From Marinifilum caeruleilacunae (GTDB lineage Bacteria; Bacteroidota; Bacteroidia; Bacteroidales; Marinifilaceae): a stretch of DNA of 64,000 nucleotides. Position numbers and translations under genes: made by a program. Below are positions 33,696 through 42,042 of this stretch, in pieces. The notes under the pieces are model-generated. The model did not search any database, had not been told where the DNA came from, and worked only from the letters and a program-made list of their open reading frames with translations. Numbering within the stretch: position 1 is the first letter of the stretch; every line of letters begins with the position of its first letter. Location of the stretch: the NCBI RefSeq assembly GCF_013141825.1, contig NZ_RZNH01000022.1:1-64000 (forward strand), read 5' to 3'.

Positions 33696-34879
33696 TGGAA
33701 GATAAATTTCACATTGATATAGATTGCCAGCAGCTGTTTCATCACGGAGATATGATATGTGGTGATGTTTTTCTATCGACAAGAATTAAAGAGGAAAACA
33801 GAACCATTGCGGTTTTGAGCGATGGAATGGGAAGTGGTGTAAAGGCAAATGTTTTGGCCACCTTAACTGCATCTATGGCAATGAATTTTACGGTAGAGCA
33901 CAAGGATGTTATCTCCATTGCCGAAATCATTATGAATACGCTGCCCGTTTGTAGTGTTAGAAAGGTGAGCTATTCCACCTTTACAATTATTGATATTGAA
34001 TACGATGGCACCACCAGAATTATCGAGTTCGATAATCCTTGTTGTGTGGTGATGAGAGGTTCGGAAGTGTACGATCCGGGTTGGAGAACCATTACCCTGG
34101 ATAGTGAAGAAAATCAAGGTAAGGAGTTGAGAACCTGTTCTTTCACCGCCAGAAAAGAGGATAGGATCCTGTTTTGGTCCGATGGCATTATGCAATCGGG
34201 AATGGGTAGTCGTGAATTGCCTTTTGGCTGGGGGCACGAAAATGCGCTGGATTACGTAAAGAATATTGTAAGGTCAACTCCTTTTATATCTGCAAGAAAT
34301 TTGGGTTTACAGCTGGTGAAAAAGGCCGCTCGGAATGATAATGATCAACCCAAAGATGATACGAATGCCGGTGTAATTTACTACCGCGAACCTAGAAAAC
34401 TATTGATCTGTACAGGTCCTCCTTTTGAAGAAGATAAGGATTCGGAATATGCAATGCGCGTATATCATTTTAAAGGAAAGAAAATCATTTGTGGAGGAAC
34501 TACAGCAGAAATTCTTGCTCGTGAATTGAATTTAAAGTTTGCAGCCGGAATGAAAATTACTGATCCTGAATTGCCTCCTGCTTCGTATATGGAAGGGATT
34601 AACCTGGTAACAGAAGGGATTTTAACCATTGGTAAGGTGGCCAGAATCCTTGAGGATTATAATATTGATTACGATTTGGGTGATGGACCTGCAGACCAAA
34701 TTGTTCACTATTTGTTGCAAAGCGATAAGATCTCCATTATTTCGGGTACGCGAATTAATTTTGCACACCAGGATCCGAGTCTGCCTGTTGAGCTTGAAAT
34801 CAGACGAACTGTAGTGAAAAAGATTGTGAGTTTGTTAGAAGAAAAGTTTTTAAAGGATGTAAGCTTGACTTTTATTTAA
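33695..34879 (+). CDS. SpoIIE-type PP2C phosphatase, copy 2
   Basis: A 394-residue protein, the same length as copy 1 (30340-31524). Core motifs are ICGDVFLSTR, AVLSDGMGSGVKAN, LFWSDGIMQSG and PKDDTNAGV, retaining the PP2C metal ligands. The C-terminal extension (LLICTGPPFEED, CGGTTAEILARE, ending LEEKFLKDVSLTFI) is conserved with copy 1. Its ATG overlaps the stop of the hydrogenase-like gene by one base, implying translational coupling and a working pair. The gene ends convergently with the response regulator, overlapping it by four bases. Confidence 0.84.
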   Translation: MEDKFHIDIDCQQLFHHGDMICGDVFLSTRIKEENRTIAVLSDGMGSGVKANVLATLTASMAMNFTVEHKDVISIAEIIMNTLPVCSVRKVSYSTFTIIDIEYDGTTRIIEFDNPCCVVMRGSEVYDPGWRTITLDSEENQGKELRTCSFTARKEDRILFWSDGIMQSGMGSRELPFGWGHENALDYVKNIVRSTPFISARNLGLQLVKKAARNDNDQPKDDTNAGVIYYREPRKLLICTGPPFEEDKDSEYAMRVYHFKGKKIICGGTTAEILARELNLKFAAGMKITDPELPPASYMEGINLVTEGILTIGKVARILEDYNIDYDLGDGPADQIVHYLLQSDKISIISGTRINFAHQDPSLPVELEIRRTVVKKIVSLLEEKFLKDVSLTFI

Positions 34880-35256
34880 AGATACTTATCAATTAAACTA
34901 AGCAGCTTTTGACTGGAAATGGGCTTTGAAATGTAATCGTCGCAACCTGCGGCGATACTTTTTCCACGGTCTTCGGCCATGGCATAAGCTGTTTGTGAAA
35001 TCACTGGAACTTTCGGGTCAATTTTCTTAATCGCCCTTGTGGCATCAAATCCATTTAACAAAGGCATCTGAATATCCATCAGAATCAAATCAATATCATT
35101 TTGGGTAAAAATATCAATTGCATTTTGACCATTGGTTGCCCAAATAATATTCGCGCCAGTTCTTCCAAGTACCTCTTCCAGAAATAGATAGTTGGATTCA
35201 ACATCTTCGGCAATTAAAATTGTTTTTTCAGACCAGTTAAAAGTCTTCGTATTCAT
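34876..35256 (-). CDS. Single-domain response regulator receiver protein
   Basis: A 126-residue CheY-like receiver. The phosphoacceptor is the Asp in LILMDIQMPLLNG, with the acidic pocket ILIAEDVESNY near the start, the switch residue region ISQTAYAMAEDR and the conserved Lys in YISKPISS. There is no output domain, so it would act by binding a partner or as a phosphate shuttle. The stop codons of this gene and of the second phosphatase overlap by four bases in opposite orientation. A cognate histidine kinase is not in the window. Being next to the phosphatases may be meaningful but is unproven. Confidence 0.9.
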   Translation of the reverse strand: MNTKTFNWSEKTILIAEDVESNYLFLEEVLGRTGANIIWATNGQNAIDIFTQNDIDLILMDIQMPLLNGFDATRAIKKIDPKVPVISQTAYAMAEDRGKSIAAGCDDYISKPISSQKLLSLIDKYL

Positions 35257-35478
35257 TTGGTGGAATTAGGTTTTCATAAATAGATAATCAAATTTAGTTA
35301 AATTTTTTGGATTAAAAACAGGATTATCGTTCTATGGCAAACAAACACTTCCCGTTCTGGATTGTTAAATATTTAGATTGACAATTCTGATGCTTTCTAA
35401 TTTAGGGTATTACAATGGCTTTGCGGATTGACATTATCAGCTTTATTGTTATTTTTGGGAATCTATAGAAAAAATCTC

Positions 35479-37563
35479 ATGACGTTTAAAATTTTCAGAT
35501 CAGGACTTTTGTTAAGTCTTATTATTCTCTCGGGTGCATTAAAAGCACAAATTTCTCATGGTGGAGAGCCTATCTTCAAATATGGTGGATCAAAAAATCA
35601 ATTGGTTTCTTTGCAATTGCCAAATTTTGAACTTTTATATAAAAACACCATTGCAACAAGTACTAGTCAGGGAATTAGGCTTAAGAATGCCCAATATGCC
35701 CATGCTTACAAGGTGAATTACAATAGCTCTGAGCATGGTATTTGGGAAATATTGAAAGATGGGAGAAAGGTTTGGAGGTTATCTGTAAAATCGGAAAATG
35801 CCTTTTCATTGGGCTTGATATTCTCAAAGTTTAAACTTCCTGAAGGAGGGCAATTGTTTGTTTACAATAGTCAGTCGAATCGGGTTTTAGGAGCATATAC
35901 TCACGAGAATAACAAGAAATCAGGAAGATTTTCTATTGAACCGTTACAAGGGGATGAATTGGTAATTGAATACATTGAACCTAAAAACGTGGGTTTTAGT
36001 GCCGAATTGAGAATTGAAAGCATTTTGCACGATTACAAGAACATCTTTAATTTACTAAAAGGAGAATCATCGGTTAAAGCTTCGGGTTCGTGTAATGTAG
36101 ATATCAATTGTCCGGAAGGGAATGATTGGCAGACAGAGAAGAAATCGGTTTGTCACATTTTATACAATGGCTGGATTGCATCGGGAGCATTAATCAACAA
36201 TACCAGGCAAGATGGTACGCCTTACCTTTTAACGGCTTATCACGTAATTCATGAGCAGGAGAATGCTGATATAGCCATTTTCTATTTTAACTACGAAAAT
36301 TCGGGATGTATGTTTGAAGATGCTGAACGTTCTCAGTCAATCTCAGGCTCAACCCTGCGTGCAACAACTTCTAATTTGGATTTTAGTCTGCTTGAACTTT
36401 CTGTAGTACCTCCAGCTTCGTATACGCCTTATTACGCTGGCTGGGACAGATCAGGTCGAATTCCGGCAAATACAACCAGTATACATCACCCTAGCGGAGA
36501 TGCAAAGAAAATATCCATCGATAACGACTCTCCTGTTACAGCAACTTATTCTGATGCTCGTTATACTTTTGATGATAATACAAGCTGGCAAATTCTGGAT
36601 TGGGAAGTGGGTACAACCGAGGGAGGTTCATCTGGATCACCACTTTTTGATGAGAACCATAGAATTATAGGTGACTTAACAGGTGGAGACGCAAGTTGTA
36701 GCAATTCAGTGAACGATTACTACGCAAAGTTTTCATCGAGCTGGGAAAATTACCCAAACAGTAATGAGCAATTGAAATTTTGGCTCGATCCTTTGGGCCT
36801 GGGAGTAGAAACTCTTGATGGATTTGATCCATATGGAGGTTTTCTGGCCAGCTTTAATTTGTCGGCCGATACCATTTGTCATTCTTCTTCGATTAGTGTT
36901 ACCGATTTTTCGAGTGGCGATCCAGACTCTTTTGAATGGCATTTTGGTGATGGAGCAAGTCCGCAAAACGCTAATACTAAAGGACCACATACCGTAAATT
37001 ATAGTACTACCGGAATGAAAGAGATCAAGCTAATTGTTGAAAAAGATGGAGTGAAGGACAGTATTGTAAAAAATGTTTTGGTGATGGATTTACCAATAGT
37101 TGATTTTGATTACCAACTTAATAAACTGTCAGTTAATTTGGTGAATGCCAGCATCGATGCTACTTCGTATAGTTGGAACTTTGGTGATGGCGGAACCTCT
37201 GAAGAGGCTAACCCAGTGCACTCTTATTCAAATTCGGGCACCTACACAATCAGTTTAAATGCAAGTAATATTTGTGGTTCGGTTAGCTTGAACAAAGAGA
37301 TAAAAACCTCCTATAACGATCAATTAAAGATCTATCCGAATCCATCAAATGGTAAGTTTAGTATCGATTTAAGTAAAATCGTGTTTAGTGAATTGAGTTG
37401 GAGTGTATTTTCCACTCAGGGCGCGGAAGTTAAAAATGGACTGGTTTCGGAATTTACCAACATTTTAGAGTTCAACCTTAACGGACTTTCCGGCGGAGTT
37501 TATATCCTTCGAATGAATGTTGATGGGGAGGTATTAACAAGAAAGCTACTTCTGGTAGAATAA
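35479..37563 (+). CDS. Secreted trypsin-like serine protease with PKD repeats and T9SS sorting domain
   Basis: A 694-residue exported protein starting MTFKIFRSGLLLSLIILSGA (ATG at 35479; an upstream in-frame TTG is rejected because it would displace the signal peptide). The S1-type protease domain has the triad His255 (LTAYHVI), Asp301 (LDFSLLEL) and Ser385 (GGSSGSPLF), resembling lysyl endopeptidases. Two PKD-like domains follow (FEWHFGDG and YSWNFGDGG). The C-terminus (IYPNPSNGKF ... GVYILRMNVDGE) is a type A T9SS sorting signal, so the enzyme should reach the cell surface or medium. It is flanked by a terminator. Confidence 0.9.
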   Translation: MTFKIFRSGLLLSLIILSGALKAQISHGGEPIFKYGGSKNQLVSLQLPNFELLYKNTIATSTSQGIRLKNAQYAHAYKVNYNSSEHGIWEILKDGRKVWRLSVKSENAFSLGLIFSKFKLPEGGQLFVYNSQSNRVLGAYTHENNKKSGRFSIEPLQGDELVIEYIEPKNVGFSAELRIESILHDYKNIFNLLKGESSVKASGSCNVDINCPEGNDWQTEKKSVCHILYNGWIASGALINNTRQDGTPYLLTAYHVIHEQENADIAIFYFNYENSGCMFEDAERSQSISGSTLRATTSNLDFSLLELSVVPPASYTPYYAGWDRSGRIPANTTSIHHPSGDAKKISIDNDSPVTATYSDARYTFDDNTSWQILDWEVGTTEGGSSGSPLFDENHRIIGDLTGGDASCSNSVNDYYAKFSSSWENYPNSNEQLKFWLDPLGLGVETLDGFDPYGGFLASFNLSADTICHSSSISVTDFSSGDPDSFEWHFGDGASPQNANTKGPHTVNYSTTGMKEIKLIVEKDGVKDSIVKNVLVMDLPIVDFDYQLNKLSVNLVNASIDATSYSWNFGDGGTSEEANPVHSYSNSGTYTISLNASNICGSVSLNKEIKTSYNDQLKIYPNPSNGKFSIDLSKIVFSELSWSVFSTQGAEVKNGLVSEFTNILEFNLNGLSGGVYILRMNVDGEVLTRKLLLVE

Positions 37564-37569
37564 AACTAA

Positions 37570-37598
37570 AGCCATTCATGTAAAGAATGGCTTATTTT
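37570..37598 (+). terminator. Protease gene terminator
   Basis: The perfect 8-bp stem AGCCATTC/GAATGGCT with a seven-base loop is followed by TATTTT. It lies between convergent genes. Confidence 0.75.
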
Positions 37599-37619
37599 AC
37601 ATCAAGCTCATGTTATTTA

Positions 37620-38417
37620 TTATTTCTCAATTTTTTCAAATGAGGTAACAATTCCTCTTATTAGCGAAGAGGAAAAGCCCTGGTGTTCCATTTCATTCAA
37701 TCCAACAATGGTACAACCCTTGGGCGTGGTTACTTTATCGATTTCCGATTCTGGATGATTGCTGTTTTTCTGAAGCATTTCTGCTGCACCTTTTACAGTT
37801 TGCGATACAATTTGATTCGCAGTATTGGCGTCAAAGCCAATCTGTATACCACCTTGTATCATGGCACGTATAAATCTGAAAACAAAAGCAATTCCGCAAG
37901 CTCCTAAAATGGTTGCAGCTTCCATCAATTCTTCATTGATAATAAGGCTTTCACCAACTGCATCAAATATGAATTTTACTTTTTCGGTCTGATTTTCATT
38001 GGAGTTTCTGCCACAAATACATGTTACCGATTCTCGAATATCTGCAGCAATATTTGGCATGGCACGAAAAACAGGGATTTTATGATCCAACATTTCTGAT
38101 ATTTCTGTTGTGCCTAAGCCTGTGGCCAAAGAAACCAAAGTATGTTTGCCCTCCTTTATTTCAGGTTTAATTTCCCTGATAATTTTGCCGACATTATAGG
38201 GCTTTACTGCAAGGAGTATAATGTTGGATTGTTGCACTGCATAAAGGTTGTCTGAAGTAATTTCGGCACCCAATTTCTTTAAATCTTCAATTACATGCAG
38301 TTTTCTTCGGGTTGCAATAAGGTTTTCGGAGTTAAAACTTTCATGTTCCAACAAACCTTTGGCAATTGATTTTCCCAAATTACCACATCCAATAACACAA
38401 ATTTTTTCGTTTTTCAT
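37620..38417 (-). CDS. proC: Pyrroline-5-carboxylate reductase
   Basis: A 265-residue NAD(P)H-dependent reductase, the last step of proline synthesis. The N-terminal Rossmann motif VIGCGNLGKSIAKGLL (residues 7-22) binds the cofactor. IILLAVKPYN and VFRAMPNIAADIRESVTCI are family signatures. The C-terminal dimerisation domain shows GACGIAFVFRFIRAM and the conserved TTPKGCTIVGLNEME. All are typical of ProC. The gene stands alone and is divergent from the LacI-type regulator. Confidence 0.94.
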   Translation of the reverse strand: MKNEKICVIGCGNLGKSIAKGLLEHESFNSENLIATRRKLHVIEDLKKLGAEITSDNLYAVQQSNIILLAVKPYNVGKIIREIKPEIKEGKHTLVSLATGLGTTEISEMLDHKIPVFRAMPNIAADIRESVTCICGRNSNENQTEKVKFIFDAVGESLIINEELMEAATILGACGIAFVFRFIRAMIQGGIQIGFDANTANQIVSQTVKGAAEMLQKNSNHPESEIDKVTTPKGCTIVGLNEMEHQGFSSSLIRGIVTSFEKIEK

Positions 38418-38580
38418 CTTTATCGTACTAGGGTAAAAGGTGTGAGTATGCTTTTAGCTTACATACAAATGTACAATTTTACCTGAGTTAGAGAAGCTTA
38501 TACCCAAGGAAAATATGTCTGCGAATGAACTCAAACCTGATGCTTTCTTAAAATTATTTTTATTCTTAAAAAAAATGTCA

Positions 38581-38614
38581 TACTTTTGATAAATCGATTT
38601 AGTAAACCGATTTA
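38581..38614 (+). promoter_or_regulatory. Promoter with tandem LacI-type operators
   Basis: TACTTTTG (38581-38588) matches the -7 consensus TAnnTTTG. One base later begins the perfect palindrome TAAATCGATTTA (38590-38601) with the central CG typical of LacI-family operators. A second copy with one mismatch, TAAACCGATTTA (38603-38614), follows 13 bases later. Repressor bound here would cover the transcription start of the LacI-MFS-ROK operon, giving autoregulation. Confidence 0.75.
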
Positions 38615-38630
38615 GTAAAAGCGAAAACCT

Positions 38631-39629
38631 TTGAAAAAGAAATCAATTAAAGATATAGCACAAGAGCTTGGCCTATCCAAAACAACAGTTTCATTTGTTT
38701 TGAATAATAAGGGTGATGAAAAAAATATCAGTAAGAAAACCCAGGAAAAAATTCTTGCCTACGTGCGTGAAGTAAATTATCAGCCCAACCAAATTGCAAA
38801 AAGTTTGAAGAAAGGCACAACGCATACCATTGGGTATTTGGTTCCTGATATTTCGAATCCATTTTATGCAAAAATTGGACGATTAATAGAAGATGTATTG
38901 GCTGATAAAGGATATCACCTTCTTATTGGCAGCACCGACGAGAAGCAAGAGAAGGAGGATGCACTGCTAAATATGTTTGTAAACCGACAGGTTGATGGTT
39001 TGATTTTAGCCTCCACTTTTGAAAATTTGGGGATGCTTAAAACTTTATCGGCTCAACGATTTCCAATGGTGTTTTTCGATCGGGAACATCCTGATTTTAT
39101 TGGCAATTACATTTTGGTTGAGAATAAAAATGCCATGAAGGAGGCAGTAAATACTGCTATAAATAAAGGAGCAAAGAAAATTGGGCTTTTATCTATAACA
39201 CCAAATATTTATTCCTTAAAGTTAAGGATAGACGGATATCGTGAATCTCTGGTTGAGAACCAGCTAAATGTCGACGAAGATCTTATGCGAATTGTTGATA
39301 ACAGCAGGATTAAAGAGAGTACGCAAGAGGAGTTGAATTATTTAATGGATAAGGATGTTGATGCCGTTGTGTTTACCAATAACCAGATTACTGCACTGGC
39401 ACTTTGGGCAATGAATATCAATCACAAAGATAAAATCGATTCAGTAAGGTTTGTCAGTTTTGATAACCTGGATTTATTCGATTACTCAAATCCGAAGGTC
39501 AATTCAATTGCTCAGCCAATAGATAGCATTGCAAATCATCTTGTTGATATCTTGCATGAAGTGATGCAATCAACTGAAAGAGTGAGCAAAAGAATTGTAT
39601 TAGAACCTAAATTAATAGAACGATTATAA
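38631..39629 (+). CDS. LacI family transcriptional regulator
   Basis: A 332-residue regulator that uses a TTG start at 38631 (MKKKSIKDIAQELGLSKTTV). The helix-turn-helix (SIKDIAQELGLSKTTVSFVL) and hinge (YQPNQIAKSLKKG) are canonical. The periplasmic-binding-like sugar domain starts at HTIGYLVPDISNPFY, and MVFFDREHPD and VRFVSFDNLDLFD line the effector cleft. It probably represses its own operon (with the MFS transporter and ROK kinase, 10 and 20 bases apart) through the tandem operators just upstream, and responds to a mono- or disaccharide released by the nearby glycosidases. The effector is not determined. Confidence 0.93.
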   Translation: MKKKSIKDIAQELGLSKTTVSFVLNNKGDEKNISKKTQEKILAYVREVNYQPNQIAKSLKKGTTHTIGYLVPDISNPFYAKIGRLIEDVLADKGYHLLIGSTDEKQEKEDALLNMFVNRQVDGLILASTFENLGMLKTLSAQRFPMVFFDREHPDFIGNYILVENKNAMKEAVNTAINKGAKKIGLLSITPNIYSLKLRIDGYRESLVENQLNVDEDLMRIVDNSRIKESTQEELNYLMDKDVDAVVFTNNQITALALWAMNINHKDKIDSVRFVSFDNLDLFDYSNPKVNSIAQPIDSIANHLVDILHEVMQSTERVSKRIVLEPKLIERL

Positions 39630-39639
39630 TTAATTATTT

Positions 39640-40797
39640 ATGAAAGAAAAATCTTCAATTGCGAAAATCCTACCCGTAATGTTCGGGTTTTTTATCATGG
39701 GATTTGTTGATGTTGTTGGTATTGCAACCAATTATGTGAAATCTGATTTTCAGTTAAGCGATACATTGGCGAATATTTTGCCTGTTATGGTATTTGCGTG
39801 GTTCCTTGTTTTTTCGGTACCTACTGGCTTATTGATGAATAAAATTGGTAGAAAAAATACGGTTTTACTGAGTATGGCTGTTACTTTTCTTGCAATGCTT
39901 GTACCATTAATTTCGTATAATTTTGCCGTAATTCTTGTGGCTTTTGCACTTTTGGGTATTGGGAATACCATTATTCAGGTGGCTTTAAATCCTCTGCTAA
40001 CCAATGTAGTTTCGGGAGAAAAATTAGCCAGCAGCTTAACTTTGGGACAATTTGTAAAAGCAATTGCTGCTTTCTTAGGACCTATTATTGCTGGTTTTGC
40101 AGCTGGTAGTCTGGGCAATTGGAAATTGATCTTTCCTCTTTATGCTGGAATCACTTTAATTTCAACTTTATGGTTGTGGATGACCTCAATCGATAAAGAG
40201 GAGCAGGAAGAGAAGAATGTATCGGTTATTGGTTGTTTTAGCTTGTTAAAAGATAAATATATACTTGCCTTTTTTATTGGTATTCTTTTAGTTGTAGGTA
40301 TCGACGTTGGTTTAAATGTAACCATTCCTAAATATTTAATGGAAAGATGCAGCATTCCTTTGGACCAGGCGGCTTTAGGAATCAGTCTTTACTTTGTTGC
40401 CCGTACAGTAGGAACATTCTTAGGTGCAATTATCCTGGCAAAATATGCTCCTGGTAAAATTTTTATTTACAGTGTAATTCTTGGAATCCTTGGGTTTATT
40501 GGTATGTTGGTGGTAAGTAATCTTATATTGCTATCGGTATTTATTTTTATCGTAGGTTTTGCTTGTGCTAACTTATTCTCAATTATTTTCTCATATGCAC
40601 TTAAAAGACAACCAGAAAGAGCAAACGAAGTATCAGGTTTAATGATTATGGGTGTATCGGGTGGTGCAATTGCACTATTCCTTGGAGTTGTTTCAGATGC
40701 AGTAGGAAGTCAAATTGGTGGTGTAATTGTACTGTTGGTATGCTTGCTATACTTCTTGTACCTGGGTAATCTTTTTGCAAAGACAGATAAAAAATAA
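39640..40797 (+). CDS. MFS sugar transporter
   Basis: A 385-residue membrane protein with about twelve hydrophobic helices of the major facilitator superfamily. The N-terminal half shows FGFFIMGFVDVVGIATNYV and the A-motif-like loop GLLMNKIGRKNTVLL. The layout resembles the FucP/GlcP group of sugar symporters found in Bacteroidota glycan loci. Coming between a LacI regulator and a ROK kinase, it probably imports the free sugar that the kinase phosphorylates. Mannose is a reasonable guess from the adjacent GH92/GH125 genes, but this is inference. Confidence 0.88.
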   Translation: MKEKSSIAKILPVMFGFFIMGFVDVVGIATNYVKSDFQLSDTLANILPVMVFAWFLVFSVPTGLLMNKIGRKNTVLLSMAVTFLAMLVPLISYNFAVILVAFALLGIGNTIIQVALNPLLTNVVSGEKLASSLTLGQFVKAIAAFLGPIIAGFAAGSLGNWKLIFPLYAGITLISTLWLWMTSIDKEEQEEKNVSVIGCFSLLKDKYILAFFIGILLVVGIDVGLNVTIPKYLMERCSIPLDQAALGISLYFVARTVGTFLGAIILAKYAPGKIFIYSVILGILGFIGMLVVSNLILLSVFIFIVGFACANLFSIIFSYALKRQPERANEVSGLMIMGVSGGAIALFLGVVSDAVGSQIGGVIVLLVCLLYFLYLGNLFAKTDKK

Positions 40798-40817
40798 TCG
40801 ATAAAGAGTAGAGTAAA

Positions 40818-41915
40818 ATGAATATTTGGAGAGATGAAAGAGTTGTAATGACTCTTGATGCAGGAGGTACAAACTTTGTGTTTTCGGCAATGAAAAGTGG
40901 GGAAGAGATTGTTGAACCAATTCGTAAGCCTTCCAATGCAGATCAACTTGATTTGTGCTTGAAGACCATTGTTGATGGCTTTCAGGAAGTGTTGGGACAA
41001 TTGAATGAAGCTCCGGTTGCCATTAGTTTTGCATTTCCTGGACCGGCAGATTACAAAAATGGAATCATTGGCGATTTGCCTAATTTATCTGCTTTTAGAG
41101 GTGGTGTAGCCTTAGGTCCTATGTTGCAGGAAAAGTTCAATATTCCTGTGTTTATTAATAACGATGGTGATCTTTTTGCCTATGGTGAAGCACTTGGAGG
41201 TGTTTTACCTGAAATCAATAGCAATTTGGTGAAGGCAGGAAGCCCTAAAAGATATAAAAATTTAATTGGTGTAACCTTAGGAACCGGATTCGGTGGTGGA
41301 TTGGTACACAATGATGAATTGTTGATTGGTGACAACTCCATTGCCACAGAAGTTTGGTTAACAACCAGTCGTACATTTCCAGAACGTTTTGCAGAAGAGG
41401 GTATTAGTACGCGAGCAATTCAGCGCGAATTTCTATCAAGAGCAAAAGGAGAATATAGCAAGGAATTAATGCCAAAAGATGTGTACGATGTAGCTATGGA
41501 TGAGACGCATGCAGATAAAGATGCTGCACTGGAATCGTTCAGAATATTTGGTAAATGCCTGGGAGATAGTTTGGCCAATTTGCTTACAATTACCGATGGT
41601 ATTGCTGTAATTGGTGGTGGCTTAACAGGAGCGCACGATTTGTATATGCCTGCCGCATTGGAAGAAATGAATGGCAAGTGTTTTACCTCAAATGGGGAAT
41701 CTTTACCAAGGTTGGTTCAGAAAGTCTACAATATCGATAATGAGGATGAATTTGCAGAGTTTGCGGCAGATCACTCAACAGATATTAAAATTCCTGGTAC
41801 AGAAAAGACAATAAAATATGATCCAAACCCTCGTTTGGCTGTGTGCTCTAGTAAACTTGGGGCAAGTAAAGCCATTGGAATTGGAGCTTATGCATTCGCA
41901 TTAAAGAATTTGTAG
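40818..41915 (+). CDS. ROK family sugar kinase lacking the zinc motif
   Basis: A 365-residue ROK protein with the N-terminal ATP-binding DAGGTNFVFS, the substrate segment NNDGDLFAYGEALGG, and the phosphate motif GVTLGTGFGGGLV. The family's usual GxxGExGH and CxCGxxGCxE zinc-binding segment is missing: the region instead reads NSIATEVWLTTSRTF. Non-zinc ROK kinases with fructokinase or mannokinase activity are known. The C-terminus is longer than in a typical glucokinase (around 300 residues). In this operon it would trap the sugar imported by the MFS protein as a phosphate. The exact sugar is unknown. Confidence 0.82.
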   Translation: MNIWRDERVVMTLDAGGTNFVFSAMKSGEEIVEPIRKPSNADQLDLCLKTIVDGFQEVLGQLNEAPVAISFAFPGPADYKNGIIGDLPNLSAFRGGVALGPMLQEKFNIPVFINNDGDLFAYGEALGGVLPEINSNLVKAGSPKRYKNLIGVTLGTGFGGGLVHNDELLIGDNSIATEVWLTTSRTFPERFAEEGISTRAIQREFLSRAKGEYSKELMPKDVYDVAMDETHADKDAALESFRIFGKCLGDSLANLLTITDGIAVIGGGLTGAHDLYMPAALEEMNGKCFTSNGESLPRLVQKVYNIDNEDEFAEFAADHSTDIKIPGTEKTIKYDPNPRLAVCSSKLGASKAIGIGAYAFALKNL

Positions 41916-42000
41916 TAGTAGTGTGATATCCGGATCGAGGAGCTTCGGCAACTCTTTCCGGATTTATCAAAAGATGCAAGTTTAAAAGTTAGTTAAAAAA

Positions 42001-42040
42001 AAATCCCTGATGTAGTTCAACTGCATCAGGGATTTTTATT
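42001..42040. terminator. Bidirectional terminator between the ROK gene and the SARP-like regulator
   Basis: A 15-bp stem, AAATCCCTGATGTAG/CTGCATCAGGGATTT (one G-U), with a five-base loop is flanked by A-runs on one side and T-runs on the other. It separates convergent genes. Confidence 0.88.
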
Positions 42041-42042
42041 TG

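Noticed and set aside
33737-34400. Frameshift or gene conversion between the two phosphatase copies
   Set aside because: Both frames are intact and equally diverged over their length; no identical block long enough to suggest recent conversion was seen.
41931-41977. Second hairpin after the ROK gene (ATCCGG...CCGGAT)
   Set aside because: The short stem has a long loop and no T-run; the strong hairpin at 42001-42040 explains termination.
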